DNA of 64,000 nt from Liolophura sinensis (taxonomy: Eukaryota; Mollusca; Polyplacophora; Chitonida; Chitonidae). A program made the position numbers and the translations under genes. Shown one piece after another: positions 24,387-39,400 of this stretch (position 1 is the stretch's first letter; each line of letters opens with the position of its first letter). Location of the stretch: positions 94,233,805 to 94,297,804 of the forward strand of contig NC_088295.1 of the NCBI RefSeq assembly GCF_032854445.1, read 5' to 3'. Under the pieces are notes generated by a model, which was not told the origin of the DNA, made no database searches, and saw only the letters and a list, made by a program, of their open reading frames with translations.

Positions 24387-24426
24387 ATGGCGGAGACTTC
24401 ATCGCGGTCTCCGAATGAAAAGCAAG
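24387..24426 (+). CDS. POU2F1: POU2 exon 1 (start)
   Basis: ATG in CAAAATGGCGGAG; encodes [13 protein letters not shown] and one base of the next codon. Donor CAAG|GTAATA. Chosen because phase 1 fits the exon at 39767 and the position is promoter-proximal; no homology confirms it. Confidence 0.65.
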
Positions 24427-27400
24427 GTAATAATAGAGATTTTTACATATTCATATTTTACTTTTAGCATAATATATGTGTGTATTGTTGTTTATCGGAG
24501 AGCACTAATGACTTTAGTGAAAGAAAGAAACTTGTCAATTAGGGTTTCTGTCGAAATGTCCCCCATACCCATCGGATGTGACTGTGTGGTGCACTGAAGA
24601 CGGCACTAGTCAAATTCCACATCGAGAAACTGAAAAACGCGCTAAACATGATACTTACATACAGCAAGGCCAGCGCACCCATTACAGTCCGTTGTCAACT
24701 ACAAGCCACATTCCCACATGATTATCTTTCTGACAGCACTTAATACGTTATCAACATAAATGTAATTATATACCACAATATCTTCGATAGCAAGGGAAGC
24801 GAATATTTCTTTTGATTTGAACTAAACCTCAGCAAGATCATGTTTATGCAGTGGCTGAGTGAAAACTGATGCATATTAATACATGTAGTGTGTTGGCGTG
24901 TAGATATATTTACAACCTTCTGACCAACAAACATACCAAGCCTTAGTGTTGATTGAACATAGTGTTGTCTTCACATTTTATATTTTAATGGGAAATTAGT
25001 GAATTTGGGGCTGAAAAACTGCTAAACAAAATGTTTCTTCATGATTTTATTTTATAACACTCACTTATCAGTGTTAATTCTACAAGTGCCATTTAACATA
25101 TACATGCACAGAAAGTCTACTGAATAAGAAGTACACCAAGTCAGTTGAAATATAATTAAGAATAAGGGAAAACACAGAGTCATTTGGCAATAAATGGAAA
25201 AGGAAGTGTCAAGTTCCTTTTGGAAATAATGACAGTACAGGACGTATATGGTTGTAGATATTTATGGTTTACCGGATGCATGATACATTTTATATTATAC
25301 CTGTACCATGCAGTTAGTTGTCATGTTGCTGTATCTTTCACTGATGGGATTATTAGGCTGCTTAAGTCATGCTAAAAGTGTACATATATGTCTGTATTTG
25401 TTATTTGATATGGTTTGCTTTGCTCTATGTTGGGTTCAAGTCTGTTTCAGCAAAATGCATAAATTCCAATTCACAAGATAAATTGCTTGCTTCTTCACTA
25501 AGTCTAACCAACTGCATTCCATGGGTCAAGTAACTAAGTTGGTAGATTCATTGTTAATTCAGAAGTAATTGTGGTTAGGCATAATAATAACATTACAGGA
25601 AACAAATGTAGGCCTCCCCCCCACCCCAACACACACACTCCCCTTCCACCTCCCCTCCCTCCCTCTCAACTCCCTTCCCAAAGAAAGCATACTTAGACCC
25701 AGTGAAATAAATTCTTGGTTTCATAGTCTGAAAAAGGCTTTTGGGTTTTATTTGCCAAAAAATTGTATTCATCTACCTTGGTACTGGTACTCATTCAATA
25801 CCGAGGTCCTTGGACAGGTTTACAATTTAGAACAGATGCATTCCTCTCCGGCTGTATGTGGGAAGGTCTTGCAGCAACCCGTAGATGGCAAATTTTAGTG
25901 AAATATTCTTGAGTACAGCATAAAATACCAATCAAATAAATAAATAAAAAGCACAGATGCAAGTGTTCAGACTTGATTGATCCACATTTATTCTGTGCAA
26001 GTGATATAACTGCAAGAAATGGGGATAAATCTGCGATTGACTGTCCTGACAAACTTTGTTTTCCTGTACAGACATATCAGTGCGAAAGCAACGACAATCC
26101 ATCATTTTGATTTAAGGTGATGTGAGTTTTGGTCAGGGACATAATCGTATAGTCAGGGAAGGAAAATGTGCATTACTTACTTCATGTGGACTGAACATAG
26201 TATACTGTATGTTGTCAGAGGTCCCCAGTATTGTCATGTGGACTGGACTTAGTCCGTGCCACTGTATGTTGTCAGAAGTCTCCATTATTGTCATGTGGAG
26301 TAGACTTAGTCCGTGCCACTGTATGTTATCAGAGGTCTTGTTTATAGTCATGTGGACTGAACTTAGTCTGTGCCACTGTATGTTATCAGAGGTCTTGTTT
26401 ATAGTCATGTGGACTGAACTTAGTCTGTGCTACTGTATGTTGTCAGAGGTCCCCAGTATTGTCATGTGGACTGGACTTAGTCCGTGCCACTGTATGTTGT
26501 CAGAAGTCTCCAGTATGGTCACGTGGACTGGACTTAGGCTGTGCTATTGTATGTCGTCAGAGGTCTCCAGTATAGTCATGTGGACTGGCCTTAGTCTGTA
26601 CCACTGTATGTCGTCAGAGGTGTTACTGATGGTCATGTTGACTGGACTTAGCTGTTGCCACTGTATATTGTCAGAGGTCTCCAGTATAGTCATGTGGAAT
26701 GGACTTAGCCTGTACTGTATGTTTTCATAGATCTCCAGTATTGTCATGTGGACTGGCCTTCTCTGTGCCACTGTATGTTGTCAGAGGTCTCCAGTATTGT
26801 CATGTGGACTGGACTTAGCCTGTGCTACTTTATGTTGTCGGAGATCTCCAGTATTGTCATGTGGACTGGACTTAGCCTGTACTACTGTGTGTTTTTAGAG
26901 GTCTCCAGTGTGGTCATGTGGACTGGCCTTAGTCTGTGAAACTGTATGTCGTCAGAGGTGTTACTGATGGTCATGTTGACTGGACTTAGCCTGTACTACT
27001 GTATGTTTTCAGAGGTCTCCAGTATTGTCATGTGGAATGGACTTAGCCTGTACTACTGTATGTTGTCAGGGGTCTCCAGCATAGTTATGTGGACTGGGCT
27101 TAGTTCATGCCACTGTATGTTGTCAGAGATCTTGTTTATGGTCATGTGAACTAGACTTAGTTGATGCACTGTATGTTGTCACAGATCTTGGTTATGGTGA
27201 TGTGGACTCTACTTAATGTGTGCCACTGTATGGTGTCAAAGGTCTTATTGATGGTCATGTTGACTGGACTTAGTCCATGCCACTGTATGTTGTCAGAGAT
27301 CTTGTTTATGGTCATGTGAACTAGACTTAGTCTGTGTCACTGTATGTTGTCAGAGATCTTATTGATGGTCATATTGGCTGGACTTAGCCCATGCCACTGT

Positions 27401-30400
27401 ATGTTGTCAGAGATCTTGTTTATGGTCATGGGGACTAGACTTAGTTAATTCCACTGTATGTTGTCAGGGATATTGTTTATGGTCATATTGACTGGACTTA
27501 GTCCGTGCCACTGTATCTTGTCAGAGATCTTGTTTATGGTCATGTGGACTAGATTTAGTTAATGCCACTGTATGTTGTCAGGGATCTTGTTTATGGTCAT
27601 ATTGACTGGACTTAGTCTGTGCCACTGTATCTTGTCAGAGATCTTGTTTATGGTCATGTGGACTAGACTTAGTTAATGCCACTGTATGTTGTCAGAGATC
27701 ATATTGATGGTCATATTGACTGGACTTAGTCCGTGCCACTGTATCTTGTCAGAGATCTTGTTTATGGTCATGTGGACTAGATTTAGTTAATGCCACTGTA
27801 TGTTGTCAGGGATCTTGTTTATGGTCATATTGACTGGACTTAGTCTGTGCCACTGTATCTTGTCAGAGATCTTGTTTATGGTCATGTGGACTAGACTTAG
27901 TTAATGCCACTGTATGTTGTCAGAGATCATATTGATGGTCATATTGACTGGACTTAGTCCGTGCCACTGTATGCTGTCCGAGATCTTATTGATGGTGATG
28001 TGGACTGGACTTAGTGTGTGCCACTGTATGTTGTCAGAGGTCTCCAGTATGGCCATGTGATTGAAAATATCACTAGGAGATGATTGTCATTGTTGTACAT
28101 ATTGCTAAAAGAAATTCTAAATTTTTGAGATGGTTCAGCTAAATCCATTTAAAAATGAGTTGCATTTGACTCCAAACCTCAGTAAATCCATAGGCCTATA
28201 TTTTCCAAAAAATGTCAGTTAGGAGAATGATTAGAAGGTGAAATCCGTCACTAGTCTAAACTGTCCGCCCGACAAGATAACTTGTAAGTGAGGCAGCACA
28301 GGGATTCTCATAATACCTAGTTGGCTAGTGTGAACAATGTGACAGATTGAAAGTGAATTTTAAGTCTAGTAAACCATATGCGATCTTTCTTTCTTTTAAT
28401 AATCAAATATATGATAAAGTACTCGTAATTCCTAATGATGTGTATGGCAGAATTAAAGTTACATAGTAGGCTGTAAAATTGTAACACAGTGCCGTGTCTC
28501 ACATTTCAAGTTCACTCAGCACCTCCTGTTGTTTAACCCTACAAGCCGAAGGGGAGGTAACCCTGTCAAAAAAGTGAATCTTCAGCCATGTTTATAAATA
28601 CATGTGCATGTATAGCAACTTGAGTGAGTGGATGATCAATGGGAAACCCTGGATAAAACTGAACATTCGAATGTCCACTCAAACTTTTTGTAAATGACAT
28701 TTGAAATAGCAGCAGAATTTTGTCTCTTTAATAAATTTTTTCTTTTCTTTACTAAAGCTTCGTGTACATTTGCATGTGTTTGAAGGCGTATAAAAGAACA
28801 AAATTGGTAACCGCTTTGTGTGAGATTAGAGTTGTCAAAGACATCAGTTAGAAGCATACATGTGTTAGTGATCTGTTTAGCAGGGTGCATTTGCAAGTGT
28901 CACAGATAATAATGCATTAGCTTCACTTTTGTTTTTGAATCAAAAAATCACGCATAAAAACCAACCCAACTGCATAGTCAGGAAATCCATGCGCATGTCT
29001 GTTGAATTGCATGCTATATAAGACGAGAAAAGGAGGTAAGTGTTCAATGTTTTGGGAAAGACGAGGAGAAAAGTTTTGCAAAAAATTTAAATCAAAAAAC
29101 ACAAGCCTTGGTTTGAACTGGCGTGTACATGTATATTTCCTTTTTACATCGTATATTAAGAGATCCCAGAGAAAAAGCAATTTTCTATCAGAAGGTGAGT
29201 GACTTGGGACTCCTTGCATTTTATTTCATAAATTTTTAGCTGGTGATGTAAGTCTTTCTAGGGATTTATCTTTACACTACTACCAAACTGAAACATCTCC
29301 CATTTGTACCTTTTGTCCTCATAGTTAATAAAGCTGTGAGTTAGTGTCTTTGTGCATCAAACTGCTTATCTTCAAGCTGGTCCACTGTCAGTTTTAACAC
29401 AGGGATGACAGGGTTGAAAGCGCTGCCTAGCACACAGTAATTTTCCAATTTTAATTTGACACACATATATAACCGCTTAAAGCATTACAACATTGTCTGA
29501 AAATTCTCAGCAAATGAGCTCTATGACTGGATGGGATTCTGCTATATTACAGTATGTACAAAAAGTCTGTCACAAAATGTTTCCTCTAAATTCTCCTTTT
29601 CTTGTTAGTATTGTATTAAATTTTCTTTTTGAGACTTAATGATGCATCATTTAAACATGCCTATATGTAAAAGTGTGGTTGTGGTGGGGCAGTGCCACAC
29701 TCGAAATGATGACTCCAAAAAATTAGAGAAGGATTTGAGGCGTTTTACTGAATTATGAGATTTGCGAATACATGCATATATATGAGTGCATGAAATTTTA
29801 GGGGTTTGAACAAATAAACATTCGCTGATTTTCACTCGTGTATGCATGTATTTGTATGGCGCCTAACAGGTTTTCTGTCCAGCTACATGTATATACAGTG
29901 TACTTTGTTGATAATTTCTTATCTGACACACATGTAGACCAGACCACCTTTTTTGTGAAAGCATGTCCTACATAGGTTGACATGCAGATTATGTTACATG
30001 GATGTACTGTACACCTTCCCATTTATATAGAATACATTAGTGCATAGTAATGTTATTACTGACAGAAGAGTGACAGCTGAGCGGTTACCATGTACATATT
30101 CACACTAATATGGGTGGGGGATCAGGTTCTAATGGCCCGTGGTTTCTGAAGATACACTGCAGTATTATCACTTAAAGCCACCCTTGGGGAAGGTAGTTTT
30201 GAAACCAGTAGTCTTCTAGCTTTCAGGCTATGTATACATGTGTACATATCAGTAACAATTCCTTCCATATTTTGTGTCACAAACCCATAGTAACAGGACA
30301 GAGACACTATTTTATTGACGTCTCATTGTAATGGCATCAAATTAAAGGCTAACCAACGTTACAGAATGAATGGCTACATAAGCAAATATATGATTTGCAA

Positions 30401-33400
30401 AATACTGAGATGTAAAAATGAACACCATTATCTCTGGATGTTATCAATGCTAATTTTTCTTGTTTGCAAATCTGTTAAGTAATCTTTAGCCAGTTGGCAA
30501 ATTATGTGCCATTGACTTTGGTGAGGAGAGCAACATATTTTCACCTTGTGATATAGGCAGTGTGAATAACACCATTTAGGCATCCATTTGTAACAACATC
30601 AACAATATAAGTTGTTCACACGTTGAGAAGGGTATATGGGAATTTAAACCCTGGGTTTAAATCCAAATATATCATGAAAGATGATGTCATTCAGCACAGT
30701 AATTCAGCTGTGCAGGGTATATATTATATATACTCCTTGTGGGCGTGGTCTGCAGCTCTGTAAGTGTATGTCAACATTTTAACTGGTCTGTCCAGGAAAT
30801 GGCAATAGAGAATCCCGCATGATGTAGGGACAAAAAATTTTGCATTGGCCTAAGAGAAAGTGAGCAGCTTTATTTTTGGGGTTTTACATGTACATAAACA
30901 TGACAAGGCTAACAACCTAATCTGTTTTGCTCTCCATGGGTTTTCGAGATGATGTTCAAAATACTTTTTACAAAGGGTTTAGCCAAGGTAGTTAAAATTT
31001 CTGCCACTGGTTGTAGATGAGGTGAAGAATTTAATGTTTTAGACAGTTTTTTTTACATGATGTGAAGAACATGATTTTGTCGTGGAAAAAATGTAAGTGA
31101 ACACAATAATTTTTACCATGAGTTTGTTGTACATGTACCACCAGGAAGATAACACTGCGTATGAAATATTTCAGATAACTGGGCAAGAACTTGATGTTCA
31201 ATGTGAGCAACATCTGACGTCCCACTACATGTACATGTGGTATCATGGAGCGTCCTTGGTTTTTCATTCATTCCAGACATCAGTGCATCTTTCAGAAAAA
31301 GGCTGTGATTTAATGGATGAAGTTGTCATCGAATTATTGCTGCATCAGTGTAGACACTGGTCAGGACGACAAGCCTGACTTATGTGACTGTTTCACTTAC
31401 TGATTATAACCAAGTTTATATGCTGCCTCCTGAACAGAAGGTGTGAAGGCTAGGCCAAGTTTGAACATGTCCAGTGTTCCTGGGCTCCTAATACATGTAC
31501 ATGTATACCATTATTACAATGCTGCCTCAGTAAAAGATGCTGCATCAGTAAAAGATGCTGCAGGTGTTTCTGCATGTTGTACTTCTTACTGCGCGTAAAT
31601 GCCATATATGGTGGCTGCAGTGGCCTCTCCTGTGTGACTGTATGTACTCCACAGAAGAAAATAAAAAAGCAATGACAGTAATACAGTAGTATTGAATTTA
31701 TGTGTTTCTAATGTAGAAATCAATTCAAATACTTAAAATCCACCTGTCAGTATGAAAAACTAGTAACGGGTTCTTGCTTTGATGAGGTGACTTGTGTGCT
31801 TGAAGTTGTTTTACAGAGTTTTGTTTGGTTCCAGTATTTAAAGCTTTAGCTCTGGCCTATCTGCCCTGACAATGTCTGGTTTAGAGATATGGCTGCACTT
31901 CACTATTTACACAACACAACAGTATCGTTGTGTGTTTATTGTACCACAGCAATTGTATAAAGAGGTAGATCATGTGTTGTCAGTTTATGTTGAATTAGTA
32001 TGTTGTGTGGTGGAGTTCTGCTGGGGTAATCTGATACCCTGTTGGTCATGCTGTTTGGTTTTTATCTGGCGGTGTTTGTTCTCAGAACAAAGACATTCCA
32101 GCAGACTGGTTTTGGCTGTTGTAGTTAGCTGCCAGAGTTTGGACAGCTTAGATTGTTACACTTGCACATTGGTAAGCTTTTCTGGGCTGGTTTGAAACCT
32201 TTCATTTTCCTTGTTCACTCGGCCAGATCTGCATTGATTACTTTATGAAAATGATTCAATAAGAACATTTTCAGTGTGTACTGGGTCAGGATTTCAATCT
32301 GCTGGTGCCATACATATTTATGAAGGCTGATTAGCATCTCTGCTGCCAGGTTAGCCTATTTATGAGGCGACATGGCGTTTCTGTTGAGGCACAGATCAGT
32401 CAATTCTTATGCATGAGCACGGGCAGGCAAATTCAAGGTTGGAGGGGTCTGCCTGCATATGTAAACAGGGATCAATTTAAACGAAATTCCCCTTCCAGCT
32501 GTGTTGAATAGTGATGAGTAGACTTGCTACCAGAATCCCCTAAAAACTAACCGCCCACCTTCTGCAATGTTGCATTGTAACTTGGATATCTGTCCCTTAC
32601 CACATCAAATGCTTTTCTGTGAGTGATAACACAGACTGCATCCTCCATTCCATGCGTTTGTATTAGCTTTTGATGAAGTCTTTTTTTACTTACCCTAATT
32701 CATTTTCTACCCATAATGAACGGACAATTGCTTTTTTTATGCTGTTATCTTTTTTAATGAGTGCCCATACCCAGGCATGGGTTACAGGTTGTATGTTATG
32801 CAATGTGAATGGAGGGGACTATTACATGTACATCATGGCAACATTCTGGAAAGAAAAAGATATTGGATGTACAGGTTTTATGTCAAGTGTTACATTGTAT
32901 TACACAAATACTGAGTACAATAACAAGATTTGTGTAACACAACCTAAGTCCTGTTGCTGCAGCCTTACACTGTGTGGAAAGCTTGGAAAGGTGAAAGATT
33001 TTGCATTTTATCTTTGATCTGACTCAAATATGTAGATTGCTAAATTTATTGCAGAAAATCAGATTGATACTTTCCAGTGTTTGACTTTGTTTGACAAGTA
33101 TATTTTTGAGAATTAGCCAACCTGGTTTCGAAAGAAGTGATGAAATAATCCACTTGGATTCCTGTGCTTTATCTCTAGTCGACCGTGTATTCATGTACAT
33201 ACAGATCTTAAAAGTTATGCAGTTTTTTGCTTGTACATGCAGATAGAAATATGTTTGTAGTGCTTTAAGTTCTCTGAAGCCAAGTTTTTTGTGTTAAGGG
33301 TTCAATCCTTCCTATTGGCATTTTGTCTTAGCCTGGCAGAGATTATCTCATTAATTCCCAAAGGTGTGATAAACTAATCTGATCCCAATAATCACTAGTA

Positions 33401-36400
33401 CTCAGCCACAGCCTTATTATTCATTAGCCTTATCACAACTCCAACGAAATGAATACTTGCAATCAATTATGTGTAAATACACTGGCTCTCATGCTTTTTG
33501 TCGCTCTTTGGCCACAGTTGACAGTAGTAAGAAAAAAAAAATGATTTTAAATTCTTCCCTTCTCATTTACTAAGGCTTAGGTAATTTTTGAGCAGAAAAT
33601 CATTTTATTTGGAGATCTACAACTTGCCTGTCGTGCTTGTCTGGAGATTTGCATTAATTGATTAACTTAGGGAGGGTTGAACGGTCACCAGAATACAGAG
33701 TAGGTTGTCCTGAACTGGCCAGACCCTCCAAATAACCTCTGAAATGTCTCTCTCTGCCCTTCCTCATTTGAGTGAAAAGGATTTATTGTGGCTGTCTTTG
33801 AGCCTCGCAGTAGGGAATCGGGGAACAGTAAACCCAAAGACGCTGGTGTTTGTGTCATCTTTTCGTTGCTTGTAGACATCTGACCAGGCGAACTGGTGCA
33901 CCCCGTAGGAGCCCCTTGGTTAGGTGGACCACATTTGAATGTCATAAATATGCATTCCCACAGCCTGCTAGTGATGGCCAATTACTTTGACAGAGCTGGG
34001 ATAATGTTGTGTCCAGTTATGAAATCAGGCCCGCAGCTTTGCCAGCCTACATGTGGGCACTTTTGAGATACATTTGTCCCAGAGAAAAATTTACCAACCG
34101 TGGAAGATTTTGAAATGATTTTTTGGATATCTTCTGTCTGATTTCTAATTCAGCATAGAAACTGTCAGAAACACTTGTCAAGAAAATGTGGCTCTTTCTT
34201 CGTGTGATTTGGCAAGTTTGCATGTTGGAAGAGGTACATCAGTGTTTTGTGGATGAGAATTTGAAGATGAAGAAAGTTTTAGTTTGTGATTTCAATGAGT
34301 AAGTGGTTTACTACACATGTGTTAACGGAGCTCGCCTGCTACGAGCATGTACTGGTACAATCACAGACAATTGGCCAGGATGGGAAGTCCTTATCACCAT
34401 AGGAATAAGCGCAAGGAAACCAGGCCAAAGAGGAAAGGTAAAGGGATGAAAGAGACAATCAGTGGGGTGATACGTGGATTTCTTTAAATTGTTCTTAACG
34501 CAAAAAATAGTGAGTACACATGTACTCTAAACTATCATACACAAGGCAGTTGCTAACTATGCTGTAGAAAAGTCAGAAAGCGAGTGTCCTTCCTCAAAGA
34601 CTTCACAGTGTATATTTTGTGTGTAGAGGACGTCCATAATTGTTGTGTGAAAAGAAAATCCACATTTTGTGTGTGTAAAGAAACTGTGTACTTGCATTTG
34701 AAGAAAATCTGTATTGTGTGTGAACAAAGTTTATAATGTGTGTGAAAGTCTGTTTTGTATGTGAAGCCATTCTGTATTTTGTGTATGTGAAATCCTATAT
34801 ATTTTGTGTAAAATAAGTCCATATCTTGTGTGTGATGAAAGTCTGTATTTTGTGTGCAAAAAGGTATTGTGTATGAAGAAAGTCTGTACTTTGAAGCAGA
34901 CCTGCATTTGTAATGTGGCTGATGACAGTGGGTGCCTTGTGAAAGCAGGTCCAGATGAAGTATTTGTTTGGCCATGTATAACAGTACCACTGACAGTAGA
35001 AAGATGCAAAGTATAATCTCATTACACACACTTTCATATTAATGTAAATTTTTCATCAGTTTGTGGATCAGACACTTATTCTTTGTCAGTCCTAAGTTTA
35101 GCAAGATCAGCTTAAATTGATGTGGACGGGCTAAAGCCCTTTTTTGGTGCTGTGGAACTGGAAAGGCGGTCAGAAAACTGCCTTGACAGTGTAGATGTAC
35201 AATATGGCAATAATTCACTCATTCTATACACATGTATTATGGGGTAAACATTCCATGTAATGTCAGGCCATGTACCAGGAGTATGGTGGACAGCATGGGT
35301 ATGGGGATAAAATTCAGGCATTATTCATGCAGTTGGTTAGATGACATTTGTAATGATCATATTGCAGTCATAATATGGGTACATGTACACTAATGTGAAG
35401 CACAGTCTATTTTGTACATGTACATGTAGTTAGTACACTGTTGTACATGTACATGCAATAACACAGACAGTTGAAAAGTAGGGGTATGGTATACCTCACT
35501 TTACATGTACTTGCAATAACACAGACAGTTGAATAGTAGGCCTTTGGTATACCTCACTTTACATGTACATGCAATAACACAGACAGTTGAATAGTAGGCG
35601 TTTGGTATACCTCACTTGAAATGTACATGCAATAACACAGACAGCTGAATAGTAGACGTATGGTATACCTCACTTTACATGTACTTGCAATAACACAGAC
35701 AGTTGAATAGTAGGGGTTTGGTATACCTCACTTTACATGTACATGCAATAACACAGACAGTTGAATAGTAGGCATTTGGTATAAATCACTTCATATGTAC
35801 ATGCAATAACACAGACAGTTGAATGGTAGGCGTATGGTATACCTCACTTTACATGTACTTGCAATAACACAGACAGTTGAATAGTAGGGGTATGGTATAC
35901 CTCACTTTACATGTACTTGCAATAACACAGACAGTTGAATGAATAGTAGGCCTTTGGTATACCTCACTTTACATATACATGCAATAACACAGACAGTTGA
36001 ATAGTAGGCCTTTGGTATACCAAACTTTACATGTACATGCAATAACACAGACAGTTGAATGGTAGGCGTTTGGTATACCTCACTTTACATGTACATGCAA
36101 TAAGACAGACAGTTGAATAGTAGGCATTTGGTATACCTCACTTTACATGTACATGCAATAACACAGACAGTTGAATAGTATGCGTATGGTATACCTCTAC
36201 ATGCAATAACACAGACAGTTGAATAGTAGGCGTTTGGTATACCTCACCTTATATATATACATGCAATAAGACAGACAGCTGAATAGTAGGCATATGGTAT
36301 ACCTCACTTTACATGTACATGCAATAACACAGACAGTTGAATAGTTGTCTTTTTGTATACCTCACTTTACATGTACATGCAATAACACAGACAGTTAAGG

Positions 36401-39400
36401 AGTAGACTTTTGGTATACCTCACTTTACATGTACTTGCAATAACACAGACAGTTGAATAGTAGGCCTTTGGTATACCTCACTTTATATGTACATGCAATA
36501 ACACAGGCGGTTGAATGGTAGGCGTTTGGTATACCTCACTTTACATGTGCATACAATAACACAGACAGTTGAATGGCAGGCGTTTGGTATACCTCACTTC
36601 ATATGTACATGCAATAACACAGACAGTTGAATAGTAGGCATATGGTATACCTCACTTTACATGTACATGCAATAACACAGTTGAATAGTAGGCGTTTGGT
36701 ATACCTCACTTCATATGTACATGCAATAACACAGACAGTTGAATAGTAGGCATTTGGTATACCTCACTTCATATGTACATGCAATAACACAGACAGTTGA
36801 ATGTTAGGCGTTTGGTATACCTCACTTCATATGTACATGCAATAACACAGACAGTTGAATAGAAGGGGTATGGTATACCTCACTTACATGTACTTGCAAT
36901 AACACAGACAGTTGAATAGTAGGCATTTGATATACCTCACTTCATATGTACATGCAATAACACAGTTGAACAGTAGGCGTATAGTATAGCTCACTTCATA
37001 TGTACATGCAATAACACAGACAGTTGAATGGTTGGCATTTGGTATACCTCACTTCATATGTACATGCAATAAGACAGACAGTTGAATGGTAGGCATTTGG
37101 TATACTTCACTTCATATGTACATGCAATAACACAGACAGTTGTATGGTAGGCGTATGGTATACCTCACTTCATATGTACATGCAATGACACAGTTGAATA
37201 GTAGTCAGTTGGTATCCCTCACTTTACATGTACATGCAATAACACAGACAGTTGAATGGTAGGCATTTGGTATACCTCACTTTAAATGTACATGAACAAG
37301 TTGTTTTTATGCACATTTTATTTGAGTAAAAGTGATTTGTGATGAACTGATAAATTTGCACATTATCAAAGATTATGTGAATGTAATATGTTAGAACACC
37401 TGATACATTAATATTGTTTGCCATATTATGTGTCACATAATGTCATGTGTAGTATCACGTAATATACATGTGTTAAGTCAGCCGTTCAGTTAATGTTAAT
37501 TTGGTAGGAATTACATAATATTTGGATCAGATTTGGCTGTTGTTCTGTAAATATGGGTTGAAATGTCACAATATTGGAAGATATTCAATTTTCTGAAGCT
37601 AAATCTTATCTGAACCATATGGTACACCAGCATGTGAAGCTTAATCTTCCCTGTGCTGATCTCTCAGCCATAGGGAGCACCAGAATGTGAAGTTTCGTCT
37701 TCCTTGTGTTCATCTCTGAGCCATATGGTACACTGGCATGTGACGGTATGTCTTCCCTGTGCTGATCTGTGAGCCATATGGTACACCAGCATGTGAAGTT
37801 TTGTCTTCCTTGTGTTCATCTCTGAGCCATATGGCACACTGGCATGTGAAGGTATGTCTTCCCTGTGCTGATCTCTGAGCCATATGGTACACCAGCATGT
37901 GAAGTTTTGTCTTCCTTGTGTTCATCTCTGAGCCATATGGTACACTGGCATGTGAAGGTATGTCTTCCCTGTGCTGATCTGTGAGCCATATGGTACACTG
38001 GCATGTGAAGGTATGTCTTCCCTGTGCTGATCTCTGAGCCATATGGTACACTGGCATGTGACGGTATGTCTTCCCTGTGCTGATCTCTGAGCCATATGGT
38101 GCACCAGCATGTGACGGTATGTCTTCCCTGTGCTGATCTCTGAGCCATATGGTACACTGGCATGTGAAGGTATGTCTTCCCTGTGCTGATCTCTGAGCCA
38201 TATGGTACACTGGCATGTGACGGTATGTCTTCCCTGTGCTGATCTCTGAGCCATATGGTACACCAGCATGTGAAGGTATGTCTTCCCTGTGCTGATCTCT
38301 GAGCCATATGGTACACCAGCATGTGACGGTATGTCTTCCCTGTGCTGATCTCTGAGCCATATGGTACACCAGCATGTGAAGGTATGTCTTCCCTGTGCTG
38401 ATCTCTGAGCCATGTGGTACACCAGCATGTGAAGGTATGTCTTCCCTGTGCTGATCTGTAACCCATATGGCACACCAGCATGTGAAGTTTCGTCTTCACT
38501 GTGTTCATCTCTGAGCCATATGGTACACTGCCATGTGAAGGTACGTCTTCCCTGTGCTGATCTGTAAGCCATATGGCACACCAGCATGTGACGGTATGTC
38601 TTCCCTGTGCTGATCTCTGAGCCATATGGTACACTGGCATGTGAAGGTATGTCTTCCCTGTGCTGATCTCTGAGCCATATGGTATACTGGCATGTGACGG
38701 TATGTCTTCTCTGTGCTGATCTCTGAGCCATATGGTGCACCAGCATGTGAAGGTATGTCTTCTCTGTGCTGATCTCTGAGCCATATGGTGCACCAGCATG
38801 TGAAGTTTCGTCTTCACTGTGTTCATCTCTGAGCCATATGGTACACTGGCATGTGAAGGTATGTCTTCCCTGTGCTGATCTCTGAGCCATATGTTACACC
38901 AGCATGTGACGGTATGTCTTCCCTGTGCTGATCTCTGAGCCATATGGTACACCAGCATGTGAAGGTATGTTTTCCCTGTGCTGATCTCTGAGCCATATGG
39001 TACACTGGCATGTGAAGGTATGTCTTCCCTGTGCTGATCTCTGAGCCATATGGTACACTGGCATGTGAAGGTATGTTTTCCCTGTGCTGATCTCTGAGCC
39101 ATATGGTACACTGGCATATGAAGGTATGTCTTCCCTGTGCTGATCTCTGAGCCATATGGTACACTGGCATGTGAAGGTATGTCTTCCCTGTGCTGATCTC
39201 TGAGCCATGTGGTACACCAGCATGTGACGGTATGTCTTCCCTGTGCTGATCTCTGAGCCATATGGTACACTGGCATATGAAGGTATGTCTTCCCTGTGCT
39301 GATCTCTGAGCCATATGGTACACTGGCATGTGAAGGTATGTCTTCCCTGTGCTGATCTCTGAGCCATATGGTACACTGGCATGTGAAGGTATGTCTTCCC

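Noticed and set aside
26122-26730. 202-codon plus frame
   Set aside because: Product of the 57-bp array (19 codons per unit) in POU2 intron 1.
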